Positions 8,033-17,071 of a stretch of 64,000 bases of DNA are shown here, in pieces; positions within the stretch are counted from its first letter, which is position 1; each line of letters begins with the position of its first letter. Both the position numbers and the translations under genes were made by a program. Source of the stretch: Herbaspirillum sp. DW155. GTDB lineage: Bacteria; Pseudomonadota; Gammaproteobacteria; Burkholderiales; Burkholderiaceae_D. The stretch lies in the NCBI RefSeq assembly GCF_037076565.1, contig NZ_AP029028.1, positions 2,108,001 through 2,172,000 of the forward strand, read 5' to 3'. The notes below the pieces were generated by a model. That model was not told where the DNA came from, ran no database searches, and was given only the letters and a program-made list of their open reading frames with translations.

Positions 8033-8283
8033 ATGGAACTGCTGAAGCAAGCGGGCTTCGCCACCCTTCACGGCGTCAGTCGAAAGACGGTGACCAAATG
8101 GAAGGAGCGCGGCTGGCTTGTGTTTCAGGACGATTTGGTTGATGTCGAGGCGTCCAATGCGCTGCTGAAAAAGTACCGTACGGACGTTCTAGAAACTGTT
8201 ACCTCGACGGAGCAGGGTAACAAACAGGGTAACAAGTCGGGTAACAACCCAGGTAACAAACTGGCCGCGCCGGAAGGTAACAA
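8018..8283 (+). repeat. GGTAACA iterons spanning the small terminase gene start
   Basis: GGTAACA(A) occurs at 8018, 8025, 8216, 8228, 8240, 8252 and 8276, and once inverted (TGTTACC) at 8197-8203. Four copies are spaced exactly 12 bp apart and the fifth 24 bp further on. Two copies lie before the ATG in non-coding DNA, so protein repetition alone does not explain them. In-frame copies encode Gly-Asn-Lys or Gly-Asn-Asn. They probably act as DNA-binding sites for the terminase or a regulator. Confidence 0.6.
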
Positions 8284-8668
8284 ACGGCAAGCGCTTCCTC
8301 CTCCCGAGCTAGCGTACGACGAGTCGGCCGAGCAAGCCGCAGAGCGCTATATCGATGCGCACGGCGCTCCTTGGGATCGAGAAGAGGCGCGGCGGATCAA
8401 GGAGAACTACCTCGCGCTCCTGAACCAACTGGAATATGAAGAGAAATCGGGAAAGCTGGTTGACCTGGCGGTGGCAGAGTCGGTGCTGTTCGACCAGGCG
8501 CGGGCCGCCCGCGATGCCTGGATGAACTGGCCGGCGCGGATGGGGCCGTTACTGGCGGCAGACTTCGGCCTGGAGGCTGACCGCGTAACCGAAGCCCTGA
8601 CAGCCTATGTCCACAAGCACATTGCAGACCTTGGGGAGCCCAACGCAGACTTCCGGCCCGAAAGCTGA
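8033..8668 (+). CDS. terminase small subunit (Nu1-like)
   Basis: The product has 211 residues. Residues 1-35 form a winged-helix or MerR-like HTH (LHGVSRKTVTKWKERGWLVF) like that of lambda gpNu1, which binds the cos site. Residues about 60-85 are a low-complexity GNK/GNN repeat encoded by DNA iterons. The C-terminal half (ERYIDAHGAPWDREEARRIK) is helical, typical of the part that docks onto the large subunit. It overlaps the large terminase start by 62 bp. The identification rests on the HTH, size and position before a GpA-type terminase. Confidence 0.8.
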   Translation: MELLKQAGFATLHGVSRKTVTKWKERGWLVFQDDLVDVEASNALLKKYRTDVLETVTSTEQGNKQGNKSGNNPGNKLAAPEGNKRQALPPPELAYDESAEQAAERYIDAHGAPWDREEARRIKENYLALLNQLEYEEKSGKLVDLAVAESVLFDQARAARDAWMNWPARMGPLLAADFGLEADRVTEALTAYVHKHIADLGEPNADFRPES

Positions 8669-10724
8669 CCGTCTGCGGCGCAGTTTCCGCCAAGGGTGGA
8701 CGCCACCGCCGCGCATTAGCGTACCGGAATGGGCAGACCGGTATCGGCAGCTGGCGCCTGAAGCGGGAAGCACGTCGGGGGCCTGGCGCACCGATACCGT
8801 CGAGATCGCGCGCGGGCCTATGTTGGCGGTGACTGAGCCAGGCGTCCATATCATCACGGCGATGGTGAGCACGCAGCTGCTCAAGACAGCGCTGTTGGAA
8901 AACGTGTTCGGCTTCTTCGCGCACCTCGACCCGTGCCCGATGCTGCTGTTGCAGCCGAAAGAGGAGGCCGCCCAGCAGTTTGCGAAGGAGCGGATTGCCC
9001 CATACATCCGGGTAACGCCGGTTTTGCGAGCGTTGGTCGGTACCAGCAAGACACGTAACAAGGATGAAACGCTGCTGTACAAGGCGTTTCCTGGTGGGTT
9101 TCTCGCGCTGGCCGGTGCTGGTAGCCCCGATAACCTGGCGCGCCGCCCGATTCGCGTACTGTTGTCAGATGAGGTCGACAAATATCCGGTGACGCGTGAG
9201 GGCGATCCCATCGCCCTGGCAGAGGAGCGTACCGCTACCTTCGGGGTGAATTGGCTCTCCATTCGGGCGTGCTCTCCTACGATCGAGGATGAAAGCCGCA
9301 TCGAGGCCAGCTATAAGGATTCCGACATGCGGCGGGCCTCGCTTGAGTGCCCGCATTGTGGTCACCGGATGTTTCCGGACTTCTTCAAGCATGTCCATTG
9401 GGATAAGCGCCTGGACGATGCCGGCAACGTTGTTGAGCACTTGCCCAAGACCGCCAGGATCTATTGCGAGTGCTGTGGCGTTCAGTGGTCCGAAGGCGAC
9501 CGACTCAAGGCGCTGAAAACTGCTCGCTGGCATCAGACCAAACCTTTCGACTGCTGCGGCGCCCGTCATGTGCCGCTGATGGCTTATGACCAGCGCTGGA
9601 ACGAGAAGGATGAAGGCAGCGTAGATGCGGTCTGGGATTGGTGGACAAGTGAGCGCCACGCAGTGTATCGGGCGAAATGCCCAGACTGCGGCGCAACTCC
9701 GGTTGATAACAGCCATGCCGGATTCCAGGCAAGCAAGCTGTACTCGCCCTGGCAGAAGGACAAGCCGGCAGACATTGCCGGCAAATGGCTAAAGGCGAAA
9801 GGCGACCCAGATCGGGAGCAGGCTTGGTGGAATACGCAGATGGGCCTGCCGCATCGGCCGCACTCTGGCAAAGAGCTTCAGCTGGAGGCCCTCGTTGCTC
9901 GTGGTGAGATCTGGCCGGCGGCTGTCCCTGATGGTGTGGGCGTCGTGACGGCAGGTGTTGACGTTCAAGATTACCGGGTCGAGGTAGAAACGGTCGGATG
10001 GGGACGTAACGAGGAAAGTTGGTCGATTGACACCCATGTGATTGACGGTGAGTTCTCGGATCCGAAAGTGCAGGAGCAGCTGGACGCGTACCTGGCACAG
10101 ATTTGGCGGCGAGTTGATCGCCGAGGTTTCGAGGTAATGGCTGCTTGTATCGACTCGGGGGGCCACCATACCGAAGCTGTGTACCAGTTCTGCAAGGCCA
10201 GGCTGGGCCGGCGCATCTGGGCGGTCAAGGGCGAGTCTGCTCGCAATGGTGCCCGCAATCCGGTCTGGCCGACCAAGCGCCCCAGTTCACGGAACAAGTC
10301 AACCTTTCGGCCGGTGATCCTTGGTGTCAATGCTGCCAAGGACACCATCCGTAATCGGCTGCATCTGGAGAACGTTGGGCCTGGCTACATGCACTTCCCG
10401 CATGACAGAGATATCGGCTACTTCGCACAGCTCACCTCTGAGCGCTCCGTCGTAAAGGTGCAGTCCGGACAGAAATTCCGGGTGTGGGAGCTTCCCAATG
10501 GCAAGGCAAACGAGGCGCTGGATATGCGGGTGTATGCCTACGCGGCCCTTTGCGGCTTGATGCATATCGGTCTCAAGCTCAATAAGCGGGTTGACGCGCT
10601 GCTTGCGCCACCGCCGGCTGAAGAGGCGGCTCCGATGCCGGCAGAAGTGCCCCAGGCGGCTACCGCTAGTGTCGTTCAAGTGGCGCAGAGCACCAGAAAA
10701 TCGCTAGCCGCAAGGCTCGCATAG
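8607..10724 (+). CDS. terminase large subunit, GpA family
   Basis: The 705-residue protein matches the lambda gpA class: an N-terminal ATPase part with MLLLQPKEEAAQQFAKERI, 'LAGAGSPDNLARRPIRVLLSDEVDKYP' split around the DE Walker B pair, Cys-rich zinc ribbons (LECPHCGHRMFP, IYCECCGV, CPDCG), and a C-terminal nuclease part (AGVDVQDYRVEVETVGW). It packages DNA into procapsids and cuts it at the packaging site. ATG 8607 lies inside the small-subunit gene. The Ala/Pro-rich C terminus is likely the portal-binding tail. Confidence 0.93.
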   Translation: MSTSTLQTLGSPTQTSGPKADRLRRSFRQGWTPPPRISVPEWADRYRQLAPEAGSTSGAWRTDTVEIARGPMLAVTEPGVHIITAMVSTQLLKTALLENVFGFFAHLDPCPMLLLQPKEEAAQQFAKERIAPYIRVTPVLRALVGTSKTRNKDETLLYKAFPGGFLALAGAGSPDNLARRPIRVLLSDEVDKYPVTREGDPIALAEERTATFGVNWLSIRACSPTIEDESRIEASYKDSDMRRASLECPHCGHRMFPDFFKHVHWDKRLDDAGNVVEHLPKTARIYCECCGVQWSEGDRLKALKTARWHQTKPFDCCGARHVPLMAYDQRWNEKDEGSVDAVWDWWTSERHAVYRAKCPDCGATPVDNSHAGFQASKLYSPWQKDKPADIAGKWLKAKGDPDREQAWWNTQMGLPHRPHSGKELQLEALVARGEIWPAAVPDGVGVVTAGVDVQDYRVEVETVGWGRNEESWSIDTHVIDGEFSDPKVQEQLDAYLAQIWRRVDRRGFEVMAACIDSGGHHTEAVYQFCKARLGRRIWAVKGESARNGARNPVWPTKRPSSRNKSTFRPVILGVNAAKDTIRNRLHLENVGPGYMHFPHDRDIGYFAQLTSERSVVKVQSGQKFRVWELPNGKANEALDMRVYAYAALCGLMHIGLKLNKRVDALLAPPPAEEAAPMPAEVPQAATASVVQVAQSTRKSLAARLA

Positions 10725-10732
10725 GAGAAAGC

Positions 10733-10957
10733 ATGTCCATCACTACCAAGGTCGGCGCCGTGACCTTTACTCACAACGCTGCAATGACGGGCGAAGTTGA
10801 GATCGAGCGCGCTGGATTGGCTGTCACGGTGCCCTTTGAGGCATTGACCAAGATCGTTTCCGACAAGGTTCGGCAGCAGATGATCGAGGGCATCGAGGAG
10901 TTGAAGCCGCATGAAATTCTGGCGCTGGCGGCCTCCAAAGCGTCTCGGAAGGCGTAG
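10733..10957 (+). CDS. small phage protein between terminase and gpW
   Basis: This encodes 74 residues, starting MSITTKVGAVTFTHNAAMTG, with a beta-rich first half and a helical, charged C terminus. A good ribosome binding site (AGGAGAA) lies before ATG 10733. The position matches small head-assembly genes near gpW in lambda-like clusters, but no family is recognised. Confidence 0.55.
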   Translation: MSITTKVGAVTFTHNAAMTGEVEIERAGLAVTVPFEALTKIVSDKVRQQMIEGIEELKPHEILALAASKASRKA

Positions 10958-10959
10958 CA

Positions 10960-11223
10960 ATGTCGAACTATGATCCTGCGACCAGCGACCTCGCTAACAT
11001 CCCCATCGATACGCTGAGGCAATGGCAGATCGATGCGCTGCAGGCCATGCACGATCTGAGCACAGGCAAAAAGCGAGTGACCATTTCCTATAGCCAGGGC
11101 GATGGAACGCGATCAGTCACCTACCAGCAGGCCAACATGGATGACTTGCGGGCGTGGCTTGCGAAACTCAACGCTCAACTGGGCCTCGGCAGTCGCCGCC
11201 GGCCAATCTGGACAAACTTCTGA
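10960..11223 (+). CDS. head-to-tail joining protein, gpW family
   Basis: The 87-residue protein has the lambda gpW pattern: a helix with LQAMHDLSTGKKRVTISYSQ, a two-strand hairpin (DGTRSVTYQQ), then a helix DDLRAWLAKLNAQLG and the basic end RRRPIW. gpW plugs the portal after packaging and prepares tail joining. Its position directly before the portal gene, overlapping its start by one base, is the lambda order. Confidence 0.88.
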   Translation: MSNYDPATSDLANIPIDTLRQWQIDALQAMHDLSTGKKRVTISYSQGDGTRSVTYQQANMDDLRAWLAKLNAQLGLGSRRRPIWTNF

Positions 11224-12869
11224 TGACGACCATTCTTGACGCTTCGGGCCGACCGATCCAACGGGCCAGCCCGGCCCGCGCTCGCCCGTCTGCGTCGTTG
11301 AATGGCTCGGCGCCGAGCGTGTTTCCCTACGATGCGGCGAGTTGGCAGACGCAGGAGATGGGCGACTGGCTGCCGTGGATTCGCTCGCCCGACTCCGAGA
11401 TCAACCAGTTCCGGGACAGGATGGTTGCGCGACAGCGCGACCTGGTGCGAAACGATGGGCTGGCCTCGGGCGGCATTACCCGCATCTTGGACAACACGGT
11501 CGGCGCATCGCTGAAGTTGTCGGCTATGCCGGATTACATGGCGCTTCAGACCCTGACCGGACTTCGGACGTTTGACGCGCAGTGGGCGGTCGAATTTCGT
11601 CGGGCAGCAGAAGCTCTGTGGCGGACCTATTCAGAGGATCTGGGGCGGTATGGCGACGTCAGCCGCCAAATGACGACATCGCAACAGCTCCGCCTTGCTA
11701 TGCGGCACAAGCTGGTCGATGGCGATGCACTGATGATGGCGTACTGGCTGCCAGAGCGTATTGGCGTGGGCGCAGCGCGCTATGCCACTGCGTGGCAAGT
11801 GGTTGACCCGGATCGGCTGTCCAATCCCTATCAGATCATGGACACCAAGCACATGCGCGGTGGCGTGGAGATTGACGACTTCGGCGTGCCGGTGGCCTAT
11901 CACATCCGAAAGGCCGAGCAAAACGACTGGTACAACGCCGTCGAGGCAAACACGTGGGAGCGCATTGAGCGGGAGGATCCGGATGGTTGGATCCGTGTGA
12001 TACACGATTTTGAGCGAGACCGTGCCGGCCAGAACCGCGGCATCGGCGTTTTCACCTCGGTGATTGCCCGCTTCAAGATGCTGGCGCGCTACTACGGTGT
12101 CGAGCTGCAGGCCGCCACTATTGCTGCCACCTTCGGGACCTACGTCAAGAGTCCCTATGATCCGGCGCTTGTTCAAGACGCGCTGGATGGCGACTCCGAA
12201 GAACTGAGCAAGTATCAGCAGTTGCGTGTCGATTGGTCAAACGAGCGCCCGGCGATGCTCAACGGGGCACGTATTCCCACCCTGGCGCCAGGTGAATCGA
12301 TCGAGCAGGTCGCGGCGGCGCACCCGCACAGCGGGTTTGGTGAGTTCGTGCGGGAAATGCAGCGAAGCTTCGCCGCGGCCAGCGGCATCTCGGCGGAGCA
12401 GATTTCCCAGGATTGGTCGCAAACCAACTACAGCTCCGCGCGCGCCGCCCTTCTTGAATCCTGGAAAACGCTCACGCGGCGCTCTGCGGAATTCAAGACC
12501 AATACAGCAACCCCGGTTTATGCCGGCGTTCTTCACGAAATGATGGATCGTGGGCATCTACCGTTGCCTGCTGGCGCTCCCAGCTTCTTGGAGGCGCGTA
12601 CCGCCTATGCCAAGTGCGCGTGGCTTGGCGTGGCTCGCGGCTGGGTGGATCCAGTCAAGGAAAAGCAGGGCGCCATTCTGGGTATGGATGCAGGGCTCTC
12701 CACGCTGCAGCGCGAGTGTGCTGAGCAAGGTCTGGACTACGAGGAAGTCATTGCGCAGCGTGCCATTGAGGTGCAGATGTTCAAAGACAACGGCTTGCCG
12801 CCACCCAAGTGGTACAGCGATGACGCAAATTCGGCGTCCGAGCCCGAACAAGGAGATGAAGCGAAATGA
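11223..12869 (+). CDS. portal protein, lambda gpB family
   Basis: The 548-residue protein shows features of the lambda-type portal: W-L-P-W near the start (MGDWLPWIRSPDSEIN), RARDLVRNDG-like region (RQRDLVRNDGLASGGI), VVDPDRLSNP, a long helical wing, and QTNYSSARAALLESW, a hallmark of this family. Twelve copies form the head vertex for DNA passage. ATG 11223 overlaps the gpW stop. Its own end overlaps the protease start (ATGA). Confidence 0.93.
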   Translation: MTTILDASGRPIQRASPARARPSASLNGSAPSVFPYDAASWQTQEMGDWLPWIRSPDSEINQFRDRMVARQRDLVRNDGLASGGITRILDNTVGASLKLSAMPDYMALQTLTGLRTFDAQWAVEFRRAAEALWRTYSEDLGRYGDVSRQMTTSQQLRLAMRHKLVDGDALMMAYWLPERIGVGAARYATAWQVVDPDRLSNPYQIMDTKHMRGGVEIDDFGVPVAYHIRKAEQNDWYNAVEANTWERIEREDPDGWIRVIHDFERDRAGQNRGIGVFTSVIARFKMLARYYGVELQAATIAATFGTYVKSPYDPALVQDALDGDSEELSKYQQLRVDWSNERPAMLNGARIPTLAPGESIEQVAAAHPHSGFGEFVREMQRSFAAASGISAEQISQDWSQTNYSSARAALLESWKTLTRRSAEFKTNTATPVYAGVLHEMMDRGHLPLPAGAPSFLEARTAYAKCAWLGVARGWVDPVKEKQGAILGMDAGLSTLQRECAEQGLDYEEVIAQRAIEVQMFKDNGLPPPKWYSDDANSASEPEQGDEAK

Positions 12870-13762
12870 CGAACCTGCCATTCCTGGCGCAGCGATTATT
12901 CAATACGCCGCTGGCAATTACTCCTGGCAAAGCCGAAGTCGTAATGGCGGCACTGGCAGACCGCTTCGGCATCACCCGGCTTTTCCGAATGGACGGGCAT
13001 GCTCTCGACCTGGCGGATGCTTCTGTTGCTGCGAGCGTGATCGCGAGTGACTCCTTCGGCGCGCCGCGCGATAGCGACCGCCGTGGGTATGAGGTGATCG
13101 AGGGCATTGCCGTCATCCCAATCCAGGGCACGCTGGTGCAGAAGCTTGGCACTCTTCGTCCGTATTCGGGTATGACCGGGTATGACGGGATCCGGGCCAA
13201 CCTCAGTATGGCGCTGGAAGACACGGCGGTGCGGGGAATCGCGTTCGATATCGATAGTCCGGGCGGAGAGGTCGCGGGTTTGTTCGACCTGGTGGATGCG
13301 ATGTACGCCTGCAGGGGCATCAAGCCCATGCACGCGATCTTGAGCGAGGCGGCCTATTCGGCTGGCTACGCTATCGCCAGCGCCTGCGACCACATCTCGG
13401 TGCCGCGTACTGGTGGTACCGGCAGTGTAGGCGTGATCTGCATGCACGTCGATTTTTCCAAGGCACTGACCGCTGCTGGCATTGCCGTGACCCTGATCCA
13501 CTACGGCGATCGAAAGGCCGATGGGCATAGTGAAATCCCCCTGTCCAAGGAAGCCTTGCAGCGTTTTCAGGAGGACATCGACGCCATGGGCACGCTGTTC
13601 GTCGAAACCGTGGCGCGCAACCGTGGCATGAAGGCTTCCGCTGTTCGGGCAACCCAAGCGACCACGTTCCTCGGCGCCGCAGGCGTCGAAATTGGCTTTG
13701 CAGATGCTGTGATGGCACCTGATAAGGCATTCCAATCCCTGCTTTCCGAGCTGGGCCAGTAG
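12866..13762 (+). CDS. prohead serine protease, S49/ClpP-like (gpC family)
   Basis: This 298-residue protein belongs to the S49 family: DIDSPGGEVAGLFD forms the oxyanion loop, Ser165 in AAYSAGYAIA is the nucleophile, and Lys217 in YGDRKADGH is the general base. It cleaves scaffold and portal during head maturation. In lambda the scaffold Nu3 lies inside the C gene; here a separate acidic protein follows, so the two functions appear split. Confidence 0.9.
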   Translation: MTNLPFLAQRLFNTPLAITPGKAEVVMAALADRFGITRLFRMDGHALDLADASVAASVIASDSFGAPRDSDRRGYEVIEGIAVIPIQGTLVQKLGTLRPYSGMTGYDGIRANLSMALEDTAVRGIAFDIDSPGGEVAGLFDLVDAMYACRGIKPMHAILSEAAYSAGYAIASACDHISVPRTGGTGSVGVICMHVDFSKALTAAGIAVTLIHYGDRKADGHSEIPLSKEALQRFQEDIDAMGTLFVETVARNRGMKASAVRATQATTFLGAAGVEIGFADAVMAPDKAFQSLLSELGQ

Positions 13763-13782
13763 TCATTTCATAAGGAAGAATG

Positions 13783-14385
13783 ATGTCGAAACTCACCAAG
13801 CAAATGGCGAAAGTCTTGTCTTTCGCCCATCTCACCGGGGTTGCGGGAAAGCGCGCCGAGGACGATGACAAGGACCGTCGCGAGGAAGCGGAGGACGACG
13901 ATCCGGACAAGAAGGAGCAGGATCGTGAGGACTATACCGGCAAAAAGAGCAAGCGTGCCGAGGACGACGACCAGGACAAAGACAAGGCTGAGGGCGATGA
14001 TCCTGACGACGATGAGAAGGACAGCGCCAAGGCTGACGATCAGGATGCCGAGGATGACGATGAGGAAGAAGAGATGCGCGGCAAAAGTGCCGCTGCTTCG
14101 GCCCGTCGCCGTGAGCGTGCTCGTTGCGCAGCCATCTTCGGATCGAAAGCCGCCGGCCGCAATCCTGTCCTGGCCGCGAATCTCGCGTTCAACACCAGCA
14201 TGACACGCAAGGAAGCCCTGGCGGTGCTGGAAAGTACTCCGGCAAGCATGGGTACTGCCGAGTTTGCAGGTGGCCGTGCAGCGCGCAATCCGGCCATCGG
14301 CTCCGGCGCTCCCTCTACCAATCGTGCCCAGCAAACGGCCAGCCGCTGGGATGCTGCATTCAAGAAGGCTTCTGGCCGTCGCTAA
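13783..14385 (+). CDS. acidic scaffold-like protein
   Basis: The product has about 200 residues. Residues 20-100 are almost entirely Asp, Glu, Lys and Arg (EDDDKDRREEAEDDD), predicted disordered or helical. The C-terminal 100 residues (ARRRERARCAAIFGSKAAGR) are similar to the end of gpC/Nu3-type proteins. It probably serves as the capsid scaffold. ATG 13783 is chosen over 13780 because AGGAAG at 13773 is better spaced. The long charged tract is unusual and may vary between related phages. Confidence 0.65.
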   Translation: MSKLTKQMAKVLSFAHLTGVAGKRAEDDDKDRREEAEDDDPDKKEQDREDYTGKKSKRAEDDDQDKDKAEGDDPDDDEKDSAKADDQDAEDDDEEEEMRGKSAAASARRRERARCAAIFGSKAAGRNPVLAANLAFNTSMTRKEALAVLESTPASMGTAEFAGGRAARNPAIGSGAPSTNRAQQTASRWDAAFKKASGRR

Positions 14386-14418
14386 TCAACTTATCCATTT
14401 CGAAAGGACTCCCTGATC

Positions 14419-15072
14419 ATGGGTAACCCGACAGTAACGCCACTGCAGGAGCAGTGGCATGACGGTGGTTTCATCGTCAGCGAAGCAAACGGCCACATCT
14501 CGCGCGAGACCGTCACCTTGACCGGTGGAGTCAAGGTATTGGCCGGCACCGTGCTGGGCCAGCAGACCATCGGCAACACCGCCGCTGCCGCCGCGCTCGG
14601 TACCAATACGGGCAACGGTACCTTCGGCGCCATCTCCGTGGCAGCGCCCGCGCAAGCTGGAGACTATGCGGTGCAGTTCGTGGACGCGACGCACTTCGTG
14701 GTCGAAGATCCGCAAGGCGTCGAAGTGGGGCACGGGACGACCGGTGTTGCATTCTCCGGTGGCGGCCTGGGCTTCACGATCACGGCAGGTGGAACCGCCT
14801 TCGCGGCAGGTGATAGCTTCAAGGTCACGGTCGCAGCGGGCTCCAAGAAATACGCGCCTCTCAGCCTGACCGCTGCTGATGGTACGGGCGTCCCGGTAGC
14901 TGTGCTGTACGGCACCAAAGACGTCACCGCCGCGGACAAGCAGGCGCTGGTGATTTTCCGCCATGCCGAGCTGAATGGCTCCGAACTGATCTGGCCCGCC
15001 GGCGCAACGGCACCGCAGATCGCGGCCTTCATCGCACAGATGGCCCAATCCAAGGTCTTGCTGGTCCGCTAA
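14419..15072 (+). CDS. head decoration protein, gpD family
   Basis: The 217 residues are longer than lambda gpD (about 110). The first part (EQWHDGGFIVSEANGHISRE) and the end (LVIFRHAELNGSELIWP) match the decoration family. An insert of about 100 residues in the middle is beta-rich. It stabilises the expanded capsid as trimers. Position between scaffold and capsid is the lambda order. Confidence 0.85.
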   Translation: MGNPTVTPLQEQWHDGGFIVSEANGHISRETVTLTGGVKVLAGTVLGQQTIGNTAAAAALGTNTGNGTFGAISVAAPAQAGDYAVQFVDATHFVVEDPQGVEVGHGTTGVAFSGGGLGFTITAGGTAFAAGDSFKVTVAAGSKKYAPLSLTAADGTGVPVAVLYGTKDVTAADKQALVIFRHAELNGSELIWPAGATAPQIAAFIAQMAQSKVLLVR

Positions 15073-15096
15073 GGCCCAATCTCTTCGCCATCCTCC

Positions 15097-15122
15097 AAGC
15101 CGCCTTGCGGGCGGCTTTTCTT
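15097..15122 (+). terminator. terminator-like hairpin between decoration and capsid genes
   Basis: AAGCCGCC (15097-15104) and GGCGGCTT (15110-15117) form an 8-bp stem with a 5-base loop and a short T stretch. It lies inside the late operon, just before the capsid gene, so it must be partly passed or suppressed. Confidence 0.65.
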
Positions 15123-15142
15123 ATTCTGAAAGGACATTCGCC

Positions 15143-16186
15143 GTGAGCGACATTCTGAATATCTTCCAGCAAGACGCCTTCTCGGCGGTTGCCCTGACCG
15201 ATGCAGTTCAGCGTAACCCGTACCAGCCTACCGGCCTGGGCGAACTGAACATTTTCGACCCCAATCCCATCCGTACCACCGCACTGGCAGTGGAAGAGCG
15301 CGAAGGCAAGCTGGCCCTGATTCCGTTCTCTGAGCGCGGTGCTGAGGGTACCCAACGCCAGACCGAGAAGCGCAAGATGCGCTACTTCGATGTGCCCCGT
15401 CTGATGCACGATGACACGCTGTACGCCACTGAGCTGCAGAACATCCGGGAGTTCGGCCAGGAATCTGTACTGATGCAGGTCGAGGCCGAAGTTGCGCGTC
15501 GATTGAGCGGCCCTACCGGCCTGCTGTCGAGCGTCGAGTACACCAAGGAATATCTGCGCCTGGCAGCAGTGCAGGGCATGGTGCTGGATCCGAAGGACGG
15601 CAGCGTCCTCTACAACTGGTTCGACGAGTTCGGTATCACCCAGTCTGCTGAAGTCGCCTTCAACCTGGCGGCTGGCACCGCAAATACCTTGCGCCCGATC
15701 TGCAACGGCATTACCCGCTCTATGGCACGTGCTGCCAAGGGCTCGTTCACGTCGACCACCCGCGTCTTCGCGCTGTGCGGTGACTCGTTCTACGACCTGT
15801 TCACCAACCACCCCGACGTGATCCGTACCTTCGTGAACTGGTCTGATGCGACTGCGCTGCGCGACAACAGCCAAGGTGCGGCCTTCGCGGCGTTCGACTT
15901 CGGTGGCATCACCTGGTTGAACTACCGCGGCTCCGACGACAACAGCACCATCAAAATCGCCGACGACAAGGTGAAGTTCTTCCCGGTGGGAGCCCCTGGC
16001 ATCTTCCGCGAAGCCAATGCGCCTGGCGAAACCGTGGACTGGGTGAACACTCCCGGCAAACCGGTGTATGTGCTTCCGATCTTCGACACGCAGCGCCGTA
16101 TGTGGTGGAAGATGGAGGCCTATGCTTATCCGCTGTTCATCTGCACCCGTCCGGAGGTGCTGCAGTCGGGCCGCGCCGGCACTTAA
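15143..16186 (+). CDS. major capsid protein, gpE family
   Basis: The 347-residue protein begins at GTG 15143 with AAAGGA about 9 bp upstream. Motifs of the lambda gpE class are present: NPIRTTALAVEEREGKLALI near the N terminus, the central PRGAEGT-like region (FSERGAEGTQR), ALCGDSFYDLFTNH and the C-terminal TRPEVLQSG. It forms the icosahedral shell. Confidence 0.93.
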   Translation: MSDILNIFQQDAFSAVALTDAVQRNPYQPTGLGELNIFDPNPIRTTALAVEEREGKLALIPFSERGAEGTQRQTEKRKMRYFDVPRLMHDDTLYATELQNIREFGQESVLMQVEAEVARRLSGPTGLLSSVEYTKEYLRLAAVQGMVLDPKDGSVLYNWFDEFGITQSAEVAFNLAAGTANTLRPICNGITRSMARAAKGSFTSTTRVFALCGDSFYDLFTNHPDVIRTFVNWSDATALRDNSQGAAFAAFDFGGITWLNYRGSDDNSTIKIADDKVKFFPVGAPGIFREANAPGETVDWVNTPGKPVYVLPIFDTQRRMWWKMEAYAYPLFICTRPEVLQSGRAGT

Positions 16187-16189
16187 GCC

Positions 16190-16507
16190 GTGATCGACTT
16201 CGACGCAGAAGTCCTGGCGGCCTGCCAATCGGAATTTGGCCGCCAGGCGCTTTACGCGCCATCTGGTGGCGCTCCCATCCCGGTGAGTGGCATCTTCACG
16301 GATGGCTACAAGTCCCCAGTCATTGATGGCGATGGGAATCCCGCCTGGACCACGACAGCGCCTACCTTCTGTGTGCGCGCAAGTGACTTGCCGAGTTTTC
16401 CGGCCAAAAATGATCGGGTGACCATTGACGCGAAGCAGTATGTATTGATGGATGCTCGCCCAGATGGCGTCGGCTGGATTGTTCTTCCTCTGAAGGTGGC
16501 TGGATGA
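16190..16507 (+). CDS. head-tail attachment protein, gpFII-like
   Basis: The 105-residue protein starts at GTG three bases after the capsid stop. The sequence ILDxxG-like centre (TTAPTFCVRASDLPSFPAKN) and DRVTIDAKQYVLMDARPDG match the small beta-barrel FII class that caps the head for tail joining. Its stop overlaps the next ATG. Confidence 0.75.
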   Translation: MIDFDAEVLAACQSEFGRQALYAPSGGAPIPVSGIFTDGYKSPVIDGDGNPAWTTTAPTFCVRASDLPSFPAKNDRVTIDAKQYVLMDARPDGVGWIVLPLKVAG

Positions 16508-17064
16508 CGACTTCTGCAGATCTTCGCCAGATTGCGGTGGATGCCCTGAAAGGGAAAACTGCGGCGGGGCAAAGCGTCTTTTCGCCTCGGGACGTGGCTA
16601 CCTGGGACGGTGAGTATCCGATGCTCATTGTCACAGCACCCGAGGAAGAGGGCGAGTCTTCTGGTCGACACGGGGCGCCCCTGTTCACCGTTACCACCAC
16701 GCTTCACGTGCATGCGAGGGTGCAGCGCCCTGCTGGCGACAACGATATTGGGGCGGTCCAGGTACAGGCGGACTTGGAGGTGATGCGTGAGCAGATCAAG
16801 GCGGCGCTGATCAATTACACCCCCCTGATGAGCTTGTTGCAGCATTACCCGTTTTTCAGATCGCAGATGCAGGTCGGCACTTTAGATGCTGACACCGCGA
16901 TGCATTTTGGGACACTGCACCAGCAACTTGGTATGGAGTTCGTGCAAAGCGCGGACCAGTTCTACCAGGAACCGTCTATTCCGCTTGCAGGGATTGATAC
17001 CCGTATTCCTCCAGCAACTCCAGATACGCCGCAGTTCGGCGCAGCTATCAATTTACCCCAGTGA
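16504..17064 (+). CDS. phage head-tail or tail-terminator protein
   Basis: The 186-residue protein has alpha/beta character: an N-terminal helix (ADLRQIAVDALKGKTAAG), YPMLIVTAPEEE, then TTTLHVHARV. The layout is that of gpU/gpZ-like minor tail proteins, which close the tail end that meets the head. It lies at the border between the lambda-type head and Mu-type tail genes. The exact family is uncertain. Confidence 0.6.
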   Translation: MTTSADLRQIAVDALKGKTAAGQSVFSPRDVATWDGEYPMLIVTAPEEEGESSGRHGAPLFTVTTTLHVHARVQRPAGDNDIGAVQVQADLEVMREQIKAALINYTPLMSLLQHYPFFRSQMQVGTLDADTAMHFGTLHQQLGMEFVQSADQFYQEPSIPLAGIDTRIPPATPDTPQFGAAINLPQ

Positions 17065-17071
17065 GGCTTAT

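Noticed and set aside
13840..14070. A long minus-strand ORF opposite the acidic scaffold gene
   Set aside because: It is the shadow of the repetitive Asp/Glu/Lys codons; it lacks coupling and fits no family.
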